Origin: Anaerolineae bacterium | GTDB taxonomy: Bacteria > Chloroflexota > Anaerolineae > Anaerolineales > Villigracilaceae | Direction: 5' to 3' | DNA: 35,502 bases | Assembly (NCBI GenBank): GCA_017303655.1 | Contig: JAFLCE010000041.1 | Coordinates: 1 to 35,502, forward strand | The notes under the pieces: generated by a model | Databases searched by the model: none | Seen by the model: the letters and a program-made list of their open reading frames with translations, nothing else | What the model was told of the DNA's origin: nothing | Position numbers and translations under genes: made by a program | Shown: in pieces, positions 16,166 through 23,714 of the stretch | Layout: every line of letters starts with the position of its first letter | How positions within the stretch are numbered: position 1 is the stretch's first letter

Positions 16166-16594
16166 TTATTGCCGTTCCAAAATTACCAGCGGAATGCGGC
16201 GGGATGTCCATGAACGGTATTGCTCGTAATCGGGAGTCTTTTTAGCAAGCGCCTGCCAGATGCTTTCACGTTCATGCTCTTGTGCTTCGCGAGCATGAAC
16301 GGAGATGTGTGAGCTTCCGATCTGCACACCTGCTTTTGGCTCTGCCTGTAGGTTGAACCACCAAGCAGGGTGATTATCTTTCCCTAAATTCGAGGCGATG
16401 ACAACGAAGTTATTGTTGTAGGGCAAATACATCAATGCTTTGGTGCGAAGTTGACCAGTTTTTTTGCCTTTGGTGGTTAGCAGGAGAACGGGCAGTCCAC
16501 GAATCATGTTGCCAATGCGCCCGGATGTCCATTGATAGAGTTTCAGGTGAATTGCCCAGAATAATTTAATCGCAGGGTTATGTTTTGTTGTCAT
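16166..16594 (-). CDS. Deazaflavin (F420)-type nitroreductase family protein
   Basis: A small protein (142 aa) of the Ddn-like family (PF04075), a split beta-barrel that in Actinobacteria binds the deazaflavin F420 or a flavin. The recognisable run is LLLTTKGKKTGQLRTKALMYLPYNNNFVVIASNLGKDNHPAWW split over residues about 35-80: a Lys/Thr-rich phosphate-binding turn, the central strand, and the conserved NHPAWWFNL. Whether this organism makes F420 is not shown in the window. The ATG at 16594 is chosen because it gives the family N-terminus and follows the upstream gene's TAA by 4 nt; there is no Shine-Dalgarno sequence, so translation is probably coupled to the phosphodiesterase gene at 16599. 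Confidence 0.82.
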   Translation of the reverse strand: MTTKHNPAIKLFWAIHLKLYQWTSGRIGNMIRGLPVLLLTTKGKKTGQLRTKALMYLPYNNNFVVIASNLGKDNHPAWWFNLQAEPKAGVQIGSSHISVHAREAQEHERESIWQALAKKTPDYEQYRSWTSRRIPLVILERQ

Positions 16595-16598
16595 AAGG

Positions 16599-17636
16599 TT
16601 AAGGAGTAGTTCCAAGGCAGCCACGCTGCTGTAAAGGGTCAACAGGCAAGCCGAAGGCTTCGTAGACGGGTGAACCTTCCCATTCGAGTTGCATCGGCAA
16701 GCCAAGTGCAAAGGCGATAGTGGCAGCCGTATCCATGATATAGATCGGAGTTTGCAATTCGCCGGGGACGATTTGTGGTCCGCTGATGATCCAGGGAATG
16801 GTCAGGTCTTCGGGTAGGTCTGTGCCGTGAGTGCTATCATGCCCACCATGGTCAGATGTGATGATGAACAAGGTGTCATTGAATATATTGCGGCTTTTTA
16901 ATATTTCGATAAATAAGCCTAAATTATCGTCGTCACGCTTGTACGCGCTTAATTGTTGTTTCGACATCCATCCGAATTCATGACCGGCAATATCTCCATC
17001 TGGAAAGTGCATGAGCATCAAGCCAAAATCTTGACGCAGTTGTTCGATTGCCATACTCTCGAGGGGGATGGCGTCTTTGAAGCGGTCGGTAATGTCGACG
17101 AAGCCGAAGTAATCAGTGCTGCCCGGCTCGGTGAGGTGGCGTAACTTTTCTTTGCCTGCCACAATGACCGTCCGCAGCCCGGCGGCATGGGCAAGGTCGA
17201 AGATATCGGTGCCGAGGGCAAATCCGTTTTCGGGCACGTATTCATTCCAGCGGACAATATGTTTTGCTGGGCAGGTGCCGGTCACCATGGAAGCATGCGC
17301 GGGCAGAGTAAGGCTTGGGATGATGGTCTGTGCAGATAAAGTATATGCGCCAGTTTGCATCAGTGCTTTTAAATTTTTCATATCGGCAGCTTCGATGGCA
17401 TCGGGGCGGAGACCGTCGAAGGTGATGAGCATGACGCGATTAATTGGCTTAGGTGGCAGCGGCGTGGAAGTTGGAAGAAAGACTTCGGCTGTGGGGGGCG
17501 GAAGTGTCGGTGTAAGTATGGCTGTGGGTGGTGAAGCAAGCGTCGGCGTGGAAGTGGCGGCGGGCACTGTCGCAGGGGCACAGGCTTGAATCAGAAATCC
17601 AAGCAGAATGAATAATAGATAGAGTCGTCGAATCAT
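16599..17636 (-). CDS. Lipoprotein phosphodiesterase/nucleotide pyrophosphatase family, copy 1
   Basis: A secreted lipoprotein of 345 aa. The signal peptide ends in a lipobox (IQAC, lipidated Cys19), and a Thr/Pro-rich linker (about 20-63) holds the enzyme away from the membrane. The catalytic part is an alkaline-phosphatase-fold type I phosphodiesterase: metal Asp74 in TFDGLRPD, nucleophile Thr110 in SLTLPAHASM, D215 and H219 in DGDIAGHEFGW, and D262-H263 in SDHGGHD with a further His at 266/270. All zinc ligands look present, so it should hydrolyse phosphodiester or pyrophosphate bonds outside the membrane, substrate unknown. It is a paralog of the gene directly upstream (25-bp gap) and 4 nt ahead of the nitroreductase-like gene: one operon. 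Confidence 0.88.
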   Translation of the reverse strand: MIRRLYLLFILLGFLIQACAPATVPAATSTPTLASPPTAILTPTLPPPTAEVFLPTSTPLPPKPINRVMLITFDGLRPDAIEAADMKNLKALMQTGAYTLSAQTIIPSLTLPAHASMVTGTCPAKHIVRWNEYVPENGFALGTDIFDLAHAAGLRTVIVAGKEKLRHLTEPGSTDYFGFVDITDRFKDAIPLESMAIEQLRQDFGLMLMHFPDGDIAGHEFGWMSKQQLSAYKRDDDNLGLFIEILKSRNIFNDTLFIITSDHGGHDSTHGTDLPEDLTIPWIISGPQIVPGELQTPIYIMDTAATIAFALGLPMQLEWEGSPVYEAFGLPVDPLQQRGCLGTTP

Positions 17637-17661
17637 GAGTTGTTTTTATAAAAAGGCTGGC

Positions 17662-18756
17662 TTAATATTTGCACGGATAGCCTTCGTGAACTTTGATCTG
17701 AGGTTCGCCAAAGGCTTCGTAAACAGGAATGCCATCCCACTCTTCTTGCAGCGGAAGTTTTAGAGCGTGAGCGGCTGTGGCGGCGGTATCCATGGTGAAG
17801 ATGAGGCGGGTGAGTTCTTGCGGCACAATGCCGGGTCCGTGCGCGATCCATGGAATGCGGAAGTCTTCGATGATGGTGCCGATGTGGTTTTTGTCGTGCC
17901 CGCCGTGGTCGGCAGAGACGATGATGAGCGTGGTTTCGAAGAGTCCATTGTCTTTGAGTGATTGAATGATATTGCCCAAGACTTCGTCACCTTCACGCAA
18001 TACCTTCATGTATTCACCAGACATCCAACCGTATTTATGTCCGCGATTGTCACCACCGGCAAAGTGAATGAACATTAGCCCAAAGCCTTCTTCGATCTGC
18101 GGTAGGACGGCGCGTTCGATGGCAGGCTCGCCATATGCCACTTCGAACACATCAGTGGTTTCGGGTTCTGCCAGTTGACGCAGCTTATCTTTGCTGACGA
18201 TCATGACAGTTCTCAACCCGGCTTCGTGGGCAAGCTGAAAGATATCGGGACCTTGTGCATAACCCATGTACATGAAGAATTTGTTGTAAATGACACCATG
18301 ATCTTCCATGCACAAGCCAGTCAGCATGGAGGCATGGCTGGGTGAAGTGGCGGGATAGTCAATGGTGGTTGCGCTGGTATAGGAGTAGGCGCCGTTGGCT
18401 GACAGTTCCATTAAATTGGGCATGGGTGCCTGGTCAATTGCATCGGGGCGTAAGCCGTCATAACTAATGATGAGTACACGTTCAATGCTGGCAATTGAAG
18501 GCGTTAGTGTAAGCGTGACAGTTGCTGTCGGGCTGGGCGTTAGTGTGAGAGTGGCAGTTGCCGTGGGTAATGCAGTGAGAGTTGCCGGTGAGGTTGGTGT
18601 AGGGGCATCTGTATTGGTAGGCAGGATGATGACCGTTGGCGTGGGAACAGGCGGCAACGAGCTACCCCAGATGTTAGGCAGGCTTGCACAACCGGTGAGA
18701 ATGAAAGCAAGTAAAGCAAGGGTAAAGCGTTTCAGGGAAAGACTCCAAATATGCAT
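17662..18756 (-). CDS. Lipoprotein phosphodiesterase/nucleotide pyrophosphatase family, copy 2
   Basis: This 364-residue lipoprotein has the same build as its downstream neighbour. Lipobox LTGC (Cys23) is followed by an unusually long Thr/Pro/Ala linker (about 32-88) and the phosphodiesterase domain: D100 in SYDGLRPD, nucleophile T137 in PATSPSHASM, D236 and H240 in GDNRGHKYGW, D283-H284 in ADHGGHD. The C-terminal EEWDGIPVYEAFGEP matches EWEGSPVYEAFGLP in copy 1, so the pair is a tandem duplication that has diverged. The ATG at 18756 is the only plausible start and lies at the foot of a perfect 16-bp hairpin which also covers the place where its ribosome binding site should be. Expression is therefore likely to be limited or controlled at this point. 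Confidence 0.88.
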   Translation of the reverse strand: MHIWSLSLKRFTLALLAFILTGCASLPNIWGSSLPPVPTPTVIILPTNTDAPTPTSPATLTALPTATATLTLTPSPTATVTLTLTPSIASIERVLIISYDGLRPDAIDQAPMPNLMELSANGAYSYTSATTIDYPATSPSHASMLTGLCMEDHGVIYNKFFMYMGYAQGPDIFQLAHEAGLRTVMIVSKDKLRQLAEPETTDVFEVAYGEPAIERAVLPQIEEGFGLMFIHFAGGDNRGHKYGWMSGEYMKVLREGDEVLGNIIQSLKDNGLFETTLIIVSADHGGHDKNHIGTIIEDFRIPWIAHGPGIVPQELTRLIFTMDTAATAAHALKLPLQEEWDGIPVYEAFGEPQIKVHEGYPCKY

Positions 18757-18797
18757 ATAAAGATGCCCCGTATGATAACAGACGGGGCATCTTTATA
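18756..18797 (-). terminator. Perfect 16-bp hairpin between hutU and the phosphodiesterase genes
   Basis: The arm TATAAAGATGCCCCGT (18756-18771) is the exact complement of 18782-18797, loop of 10. On the minus strand it comes 12 nt after the hutU stop and its last paired base is the A of the next gene's ATG. It can serve as the hutU terminator, though the T-run is weak, or as a structure that hides the next gene's ribosome binding region. Confidence 0.75.
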
Positions 18798-18809
18798 TAA
18801 ACTTTCTAA

Positions 18810-20462
18810 TTATTTCAACATCGGCATCTTAATGCCATGTCGTTTCGCGGCGTCGATGGCGATATCATAACCTGCATCGGCATGACGTACCACACCCATG
18901 CCTGGGTCGGTGGTGAGTACACGCTCGAGTCGTTTCGCGGCTTCGGGGGTCCCATCCGCGACGATGACTTGACCTGCATGTTGACTATACCCCATGCCCA
19001 CACCGCCGCCATGATGGAACGACACCCAAGTCGCGCCGCCCACAGCGTTGATCATGGCATTGAGGATTGCCCAATCTGAAATCGCGTCTGAGCCGTCTTT
19101 CATCGCTTCGGTTTCGCGGTTGGGCGAGGCGACAGAACCTGAATCCAAATGGTCACGCCCGATCACAATCGGCGCTTTGACCTTTCCGCTCGCGACGAGT
19201 TCATTGAACATCAAACCCGCTTTGGCGCGTTCGCCATAACCAAGCCAGCAAATGCGCGAGGGTAAACCCTGAAACGGAACTTTCTCGCGCGCCATCTTGA
19301 GCCAGCGATGCAAATGTTCATCTTCAGGGAAGAGTTTCATAATAGCTTTATCAGTCGTGTAAATATCTTCCTTGTCGCCCGAGAGCGCCACCCAACGAAA
19401 CGGTCCCTTGCCTTCGCAAAACAGCGGTCGGATATAAGCAGGCACAAAGCCGGGGAATTCAAAGGCATCACTCACGCCATGATTGAGTGCCTGTTGACGT
19501 AAATTATTTCCATAATCAAACACTTCCGCGCCAGCACGTTGAAAGGCGAGCATGGCGCGCACATGTTTCGCCATCGAATCCATCGCCATGGACTTATATT
19601 TTTCGGGATCTGATTCGCGCAGTTGATTGGCTGCCGTAATGCTCAAGCCCGATGGGACATAAAACAGCGCCTCATGTGCCGACGTTTGGTCTGTCACTAC
19701 ATCCGGAATGATTCCACGCTGTGAGAGTTCCGTGTACACATCGGCTGCGTTGCCAATTAATCCAATCGACTTTGGCGTGCCATTCTTGACGTTCTCTTCC
19801 ACGAGAGTCATGGCTTCTTCGAGATTATCCACGACCATATCGACATAGCCAATCGCGCGGCGACGCTCTGCTCGCTCAGGGTCTACTTCCACAATCAGAC
19901 CCACACCTTCGTTCATCGTAATGGACAAGGGTTGTGCGCCGCCCATGCCACCCAACCCAGCTGTGAGCACAAACTTACCTTTGAGCGAGCCCCAGCCTTT
20001 GAGTTTGGCAAGCGCGCCGAAAGTTTCATACGTCCCTTGCAAGATGCCTTGCGTACCGATGTAGATCCACGAACCGGCAGTCATCTGCCCGTACATCATG
20101 AGACCTTTTTTATCGAGCTCGTCAAACTTTTCCCAGGTTGCCCAATGCGGCACAATGTTGGAGTTGGCGATCAAGACCTTGGGTGCATCTTTGTGTGATT
20201 TAAAAACGACCACTGGCTTGCCCGATTGAACGAGTAAGGTTTCATCTTCTTCGAGATTCTTCAGCGATTCAAGGATGGCATCGAAGGCTTCCCAATTTCG
20301 GGCGGCTTTTCCACGTCCACCATAGACGACCAGGTCTTCGGGTTTCTCCGCCACTTCAGGGTCGAGGTTGTTTTGGATCATGCGATAAGCGGCTTCGCTC
20401 ATCCAGTTCTTACAGGTCAGTTCGGTGCCACGCGGCGCACGGATCACACGAGGTTGGGGCAT
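18810..20462 (-). CDS. hutU: Urocanate hydratase
   Basis: HutU converts urocanate to 4-imidazolone-5-propionate, the second step of histidine breakdown, using a tightly bound NAD+ as electrophile. The 550-residue length is normal. The NAD-binding [12 protein letters not shown] is at 167-178, and other family blocks are easy to see: [36 protein letters not shown], and the region [13 protein letters not shown] with the conserved active-site Cys, followed by [13 protein letters not shown] near the end. AAGGAG is 7 nt before the ATG. No hutH, hutI, hutG or ftcD is in the window, so the other steps must be encoded elsewhere or the enzyme works alone. Annotation as urocanate hydratase is very secure. 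Confidence 0.97.
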   Translation of the reverse strand: MPQPRVIRAPRGTELTCKNWMSEAAYRMIQNNLDPEVAEKPEDLVVYGGRGKAARNWEAFDAILESLKNLEEDETLLVQSGKPVVVFKSHKDAPKVLIANSNIVPHWATWEKFDELDKKGLMMYGQMTAGSWIYIGTQGILQGTYETFGALAKLKGWGSLKGKFVLTAGLGGMGGAQPLSITMNEGVGLIVEVDPERAERRRAIGYVDMVVDNLEEAMTLVEENVKNGTPKSIGLIGNAADVYTELSQRGIIPDVVTDQTSAHEALFYVPSGLSITAANQLRESDPEKYKSMAMDSMAKHVRAMLAFQRAGAEVFDYGNNLRQQALNHGVSDAFEFPGFVPAYIRPLFCEGKGPFRWVALSGDKEDIYTTDKAIMKLFPEDEHLHRWLKMAREKVPFQGLPSRICWLGYGERAKAGLMFNELVASGKVKAPIVIGRDHLDSGSVASPNRETEAMKDGSDAISDWAILNAMINAVGGATWVSFHHGGGVGMGYSQHAGQVIVADGTPEAAKRLERVLTTDPGMGVVRHADAGYDIAIDAAKRHGIKMPMLK

Positions 20463-20489
20463 GAAAATCTCCTTGAAAGGATGTTAAGT

Positions 20490-21290
20490 TTACTTTGGCA
20501 GGTCTTCAAGCCAGTAGAGCGAGTCGAGCAGGTCTTGCAAGATCGTATCTGCCTGATCTTTGACCTTGCCGGGAATAGTCAAGGTGAAAAGAGTCATGGC
20601 AGAGTCTCTTTTGAAAATGATGGCATACTGACGCACGTTGACATTTTTCGATCCCTGATTAACATTGTTTTCCATAACGATATAGCCGTATTCGACCTTG
20701 TTCTTATTGGTCTTCACCCCAGAGTCGATTACCTCGGCATTCAAGTTGCTTTCCTTGATCTGTTCTACATTCAGTTCCACCAGAAAATCTAGCGGCAATG
20801 ATTTGATAACTGCATCTTCCAATGTCACTACGATCAGGTTCGGGAAATTCGTGCCATCACGATAGCTCTTATTTGTGTTGTAAGCGAGCAGACGCAGAGT
20901 ATCATCTTGAATGATCTCATTGAGGTTCTTAAGCGTTTCTCCCAACTCAGGGTTATCTTCTGAGGCGGTATCTACAGCCTTTTTAAGGTCTTCCGCATTG
21001 GCGGGGATGGGCAACCAGTCTTCGGAAAGTAGCAGGGCATATTCAAAGTCATAGTCAATGACCTTGGTGGAGCCATCCGCGAGGCTTTCGCTTTGGACGC
21101 CGGTTGGTAAAGGCGTGGGTGATGGTGTGAATGTAGGCGAAGGTGTAACAGTAGGGGTGGGCGTAGATGTATTCGTGGGCGTGGGGGTTGCTGTGGCAAA
21201 TAACCCACCCAGTGGACCCGAGGACTGACAAGCCAGGCTTACAAAAATAAACGTGACGACAAGCAGAGGTACTGCGAGTTTTGTTTTCAT
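20490..21290 (-). CDS. Lipoprotein of unknown function with Thr/Pro linker (second of pair)
   Basis: A 266-residue exported lipoprotein: signal peptide with lipobox SLAC (Cys21), then a Thr/Pro/Ser linker (about 34-64) and a globular domain of about 200 residues. I do not recognise a named family with certainty; the alternation of strands and the phrases YALLLSEDWLPIP and YGYIVMENN recall the PsbP/Mog1-like fold found in other bacterial surface lipoproteins, where the domain follows the sentence 'protein is exposed to high load/solute stress' only as a general suspicion. It lies 8 bp behind the gene at 21299-22150, has the same build and similar length, and the two are probably paralogs in one operon. 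No catalytic motif is evident, so no function is proposed. Confidence 0.75.
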   Translation of the reverse strand: MKTKLAVPLLVVTFIFVSLACQSSGPLGGLFATATPTPTNTSTPTPTVTPSPTFTPSPTPLPTGVQSESLADGSTKVIDYDFEYALLLSEDWLPIPANAEDLKKAVDTASEDNPELGETLKNLNEIIQDDTLRLLAYNTNKSYRDGTNFPNLIVVTLEDAVIKSLPLDFLVELNVEQIKESNLNAEVIDSGVKTNKNKVEYGYIVMENNVNQGSKNVNVRQYAIIFKRDSAMTLFTLTIPGKVKDQADTILQDLLDSLYWLEDLPK

Positions 21291-21298
21291 TGAGGAGG

Positions 21299-22150
21299 TT
21301 ATTCAAAGATATTAAAGGACTCAATGATTGTATCGAAGGACGGTTCGCTGACGGATTGCCATTTTTCAGTGGTCGAGAGCGTAACTGAGAGCGTACCGAC
21401 TGGCAGATCGAAGAAGACTAGTTTTTGAAAAGCATTGATCTTGACGCCTTCCGCAGTGAAGATGGGGGTGCGGGTGGTGATGACTCCCATGGAAATGCCG
21501 CTTTGGGTGGTTTTCAGTTCGGTGCTCAAGATCTCAGAATCTTTCAACGACTCTTTCAGTGAGTCTGCCAGACCTTCCACATCCACAACGGAATTGAAGA
21601 TGACTTCCAATTGTTTATCCCATACCAAATTGATGTTCGTGACAAAGCCGCCGTCGATATGTTCTTCGTTGATATCGAGCATGAAGAGACGGAAGATGTC
21701 TGGGTTTTGATTTTTGATAGTCGTGAGTGAGCGTTGAATGGCAGGGTTCTGCACTTCTGGCAGTAGACCGGCATCCAGAAATTCCTGTCCGTCAATGCGG
21801 ACGGTCAACCATTCGGCGGGCACGCTGAGTTGGTATTTTCCGCTTACATCGCTGAAGAGATTACCGCCTTCGGCGGTTTTCTCCAGGGTGGTATCCACGG
21901 CTTCGGTTTCAGGGATGACAATGGGCGTGACGGTTGGAAAAGGTGTGGGAGATGGCGTCAGTGTGGGTTCGGGCGTGACTTGTTGGGTTAAGACAAGGGC
22001 GGCGGAAACCGTTTCAGCGACCATGCGTTCCAGTCGTGTATCAGGCGTCGGCGTGGTAGATGAGGCGGATTGTGTGCTTGGCAAAACGCAAGCCAGGGCA
22101 GTTATCCATAACAGGACTGCTGTCAAAATTCCAGATCTATTTTTTTTCAT
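21299..22150 (-). CDS. Lipoprotein of unknown function with Thr/Pro linker (first of pair)
   Basis: A 283-residue lipoprotein: lipobox ALAC (Cys21), a helical piece with RMVAETVSAALVLTQQ (about 42-58), a Thr/Pro linker (about 59-78), and a globular domain starting near GKYQLSVPAEWLTVRID. The phrase 'YQLSVPAEW' is typical of the PsbP-like/DUF1795-type fold, in which a short beta-hairpin opens an alpha-beta sandwich; this is a fold-level impression only. It ends 8 bp before its paralog at 20490-21290, so the two are expressed together. The transcript would begin in the 73-bp gap behind the Rrf2 gene, whose terminator (22175-22209) separates them. Function unknown. Confidence 0.75.
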   Translation of the reverse strand: MKKNRSGILTAVLLWITALACVLPSTQSASSTTPTPDTRLERMVAETVSAALVLTQQVTPEPTLTPSPTPFPTVTPIVIPETEAVDTTLEKTAEGGNLFSDVSGKYQLSVPAEWLTVRIDGQEFLDAGLLPEVQNPAIQRSLTTIKNQNPDIFRLFMLDINEEHIDGGFVTNINLVWDKQLEVIFNSVVDVEGLADSLKESLKDSEILSTELKTTQSGISMGVITTRTPIFTAEGVKINAFQKLVFFDLPVGTLSVTLSTTEKWQSVSEPSFDTIIESFNIFE

Positions 22151-22174
22151 GGTTCCATCCTAACGATTGAAATT

Positions 22175-22209
22175 AAAAAAGCCTCCCGGCAATTATAGCC
22201 GAGAGGCTT
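22175..22209 (-). terminator. Intrinsic terminator of the Rrf2 gene
   Basis: AAGCCTC and CGGC (22179-22190) pair with GCCG and GAGGCTT (22198-22209) with one mismatch and a 7-nt loop; on the minus strand six T follow. It lies 15 bp behind the Rrf2 stop codon. Confidence 0.88.
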
Positions 22210-22223
22210 GCATTTCCATGACC

Positions 22224-22640
22224 TTATGCCGCAGACGTTTGACCTTTGGAGATCATATCGGCAAAGTTGGTGCCTTTGAGCCGCCCCACCAATTCTTCTT
22301 GGGCTTCACACCAGACCGGGCGCAGCGGGCAATCTTTATCGAAGGAACAGGTGTTGGTGTTGCCAACGCACTCATTAAGTTGGATCGGACCATCGATGGC
22401 TTCGATAACTTCCAGCAGAGTGATCTCACCGGCTTGCCGTGCGAGCGTGACACCGCCGCGCGCTCCGCGAGACGTGTGCAACAGCCCAGCGATCGAAAGC
22501 TGGGAGATGATCTTGGCAAGGAAAGAGGGGGGAATCTTCTGCTCTTCAGCAATAACGCTGGTGGCGGTACGAGTATCGCCGCTGCGAGCTAAATGTAAAA
22601 CGGCACGGACGGCATAATCGGCTTGACGGGTAATTTGCAT
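22224..22640 (-). CDS. Rrf2-family transcription regulator with Fe-S type cysteines
   Basis: A 138-residue DNA-binding protein of the Rrf2 family (IscR, NsrR, RsrR, CymR relatives). The winged helix-turn-helix fills residues about 1-80, starting MQITRQADYAVRAVLHLA, with the recognition segment near IPPSFLAKIISQLSIAGLL and the wing GARGGVTLAR. Cysteines C91, C98, C104 and C111 sit in the loop that holds an iron-sulfur cluster in IscR/NsrR, so it probably senses Fe-S state, oxygen or nitric oxide. It is transcribed alone: promoter at 22685-22713 and terminator at 22175-22209. A 23-bp inverted repeat just after the promoter suggests that it represses itself. Other targets are not visible in this window. 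Confidence 0.92.
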   Translation of the reverse strand: MQITRQADYAVRAVLHLARSGDTRTATSVIAEEQKIPPSFLAKIISQLSIAGLLHTSRGARGGVTLARQAGEITLLEVIEAIDGPIQLNECVGNTNTCSFDKDCPLRPVWCEAQEELVGRLKGTNFADMISKGQTSAA

Positions 22641-22656
22641 GATGACCTCACTTCAT

Positions 22657-22679
22657 TTGTAGGTAAAAATTACCAACAA
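22657..22679 (-). promoter_or_regulatory. Probable Rrf2 operator: 10-3-10 inverted repeat
   Basis: TTGTAGGTAA (22657-22666) and TTACCAACAA (22670-22679) are inverted copies with 9 of 10 matching positions around a 3-bp centre. It begins 5 bp after the -10 box and ends 16 bp before the Rrf2 ATG, covering the likely transcription start. Autoregulation is inferred. Confidence 0.65.
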
Positions 22680-22684
22680 TCACG

Positions 22685-22713
22685 ATTTTATTGTGAATAC
22701 CTGAACAAGGCAA
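22685..22713 (-). promoter_or_regulatory. Promoter of the Rrf2 gene
   Basis: On the minus strand TTGCCT (22708-22713), 17 bp, TAAAAT (22685-22690). The -35 matches 4 of 6 and the -10 matches 5 of 6 consensus bases. The inverted-repeat operator lies directly downstream. Confidence 0.6.
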
Positions 22714-22756
22714 GTGATAGAGGTCACGGATGAATTATGACCTTTTACGCCGAATT

Positions 22757-22793
22757 AAAAAAGACCTGACAGGTTTTAAAACCCGTCAGGTCT
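22757..22793 (-). terminator. Intrinsic terminator of the toast_rack lipoprotein gene
   Basis: AGACCTGAC (22762-22770) pairs with GTCAGGTCT (22785-22793), and GGTTTT with AAAACC inside, with one mismatch. Minus-strand T-run follows (22757-22762). Hairpins with this AGACCTGAC...GTCAGGTCT wording occur as dispersed repeats in several bacterial groups. Confidence 0.85.
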
Positions 22794-22799
22794 AATGTT

Positions 22800-23642
22800 T
22801 TATCTCGCGAGGGTGAGATTGCCCGCTCCCATTTCGATGACAAAAGTGAGTGTGGGACCTTCGCCTTCCTGGACGTAGTCACTGCCGCTTCTTTCCCAGC
22901 CGGAGCCTGCGTTCACATTCGACAGCCCACTCTCCACTGTGACCACTGCACTCACTCCCTCTGGGACGATGATGATGAGGTTGCTGAGTCCGCTTTCGAT
23001 CTTTATAGAAGCGTCACGCTGAAGCTCGCCCGAAAAATCGAGGGTGTAATCACCTGCGCCAGCAGAGAAGTCAAGCAGACTGAAATTGGCGTTTGCTAAG
23101 CCGGTAATTTTCACATTTGATGCACCGGTGTTGTAGGTGAAGGTGCTCATCTCAACCGGGTTTGGTTCAGAGAATGAAACTTCTACATTTGCTGCGCCGT
23201 CTTTGATCTCAAGGCGGGTAAGCGAGAGTCCGCCCAATTCCAAAGTGCCATCATAGGCGCCCGAGTCAATCGACAGATTCATGGGCTGGTCGCCGAGTTT
23301 CAAATCCCATTCGTTTTTGAGGTCATTGAGATTCGGCAGGATATTGAAGTCTTCATTCCCAACACGGACTTCGACATCGCCTCTGTCGGTGATGACTTCT
23401 GGCTTGAGTTCGGCGTAGTTATAAGTGGCAGTGCCATCTACGAGCACGTCTGCGCCGGGGTTGAGAGTCAACTCACCTGCGCCAAAGGACAACTTCAAGT
23501 TGACCTCGTCCGAATCGGGGTACGGTACATTGATCTCATCGGTCATGTCGGGACCAGGTTGTGGCGCTTGCGGGACGTTAAAGCCGCACGCGAGGGTCGT
23601 TAGCGCGAGAATCGCGAAAAAGATGATGATTTTACGGTACAT
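22800..23642 (-). CDS. Lipoprotein with toast_rack/LiaF-like beta domain
   Basis: A 280-residue lipoprotein (lipobox TLAC, Cys19). The mature part is almost all beta-strand with repeating turns: LKLSFGAGELTLNPG near residue 50, a middle part with ASNVKITGLANANFSLLDFSAGAGDYTLDFSG, and a closing ESGLSNLIIIVPEGV...ESGLSNV...IEMGAGNLTL. This matches the toast_rack (DUF2154) plus LiaF-like (DUF4097/DUF2807-type) adhesin-like beta-helix arrangement. LiaF relatives take part in cell-envelope stress sensing, but this copy has no attached sensor kinase. Function is therefore open. GGAGG is 8 nt before the ATG and is mirrored by a complementary run just upstream, so translation may be adjusted by a hairpin. 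It is a single-gene unit with its own terminator. Confidence 0.8.
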   Translation of the reverse strand: MYRKIIIFFAILALTTLACGFNVPQAPQPGPDMTDEINVPYPDSDEVNLKLSFGAGELTLNPGADVLVDGTATYNYAELKPEVITDRGDVEVRVGNEDFNILPNLNDLKNEWDLKLGDQPMNLSIDSGAYDGTLELGGLSLTRLEIKDGAANVEVSFSEPNPVEMSTFTYNTGASNVKITGLANANFSLLDFSAGAGDYTLDFSGELQRDASIKIESGLSNLIIIVPEGVSAVVTVESGLSNVNAGSGWERSGSDYVQEGEGPTLTFVIEMGAGNLTLAR

Positions 23643-23650
23643 AAGAAAAA

Positions 23651-23676
23651 CCTCCTCAGGTTATTGTCTAAGGAGG
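23651..23676 (-). promoter_or_regulatory. Hairpin that can hide the ribosome binding site of the lipoprotein gene
   Basis: On the minus strand CCTCCTTAG (23668-23676) and CTGAGGAGG (23651-23659) can pair with one mismatch around an 8-nt loop; the second arm contains the GAGGAGG ribosome binding site, 8 nt before the ATG. TTTTTC follows, so an attenuator is also possible. Confidence 0.45.
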
Positions 23677-23714
23677 TATACGGTGGAAAGGGGGATGAGG
23701 TTGCGAAGGAATTT

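Noticed and set aside
16595-16711. Extension of the nitroreductase-like frame into the phosphodiesterase gene
   Set aside because: The family N-terminus begins at 16594, and the extra residues are an out-of-frame reading of the phosphodiesterase C-terminus.
17460-18640. Repetitive GTGGG/GTAGG-type wording on the plus strand
   Set aside because: It is the coding of Thr/Pro-rich lipoprotein linkers on the other strand, not an independent DNA repeat.
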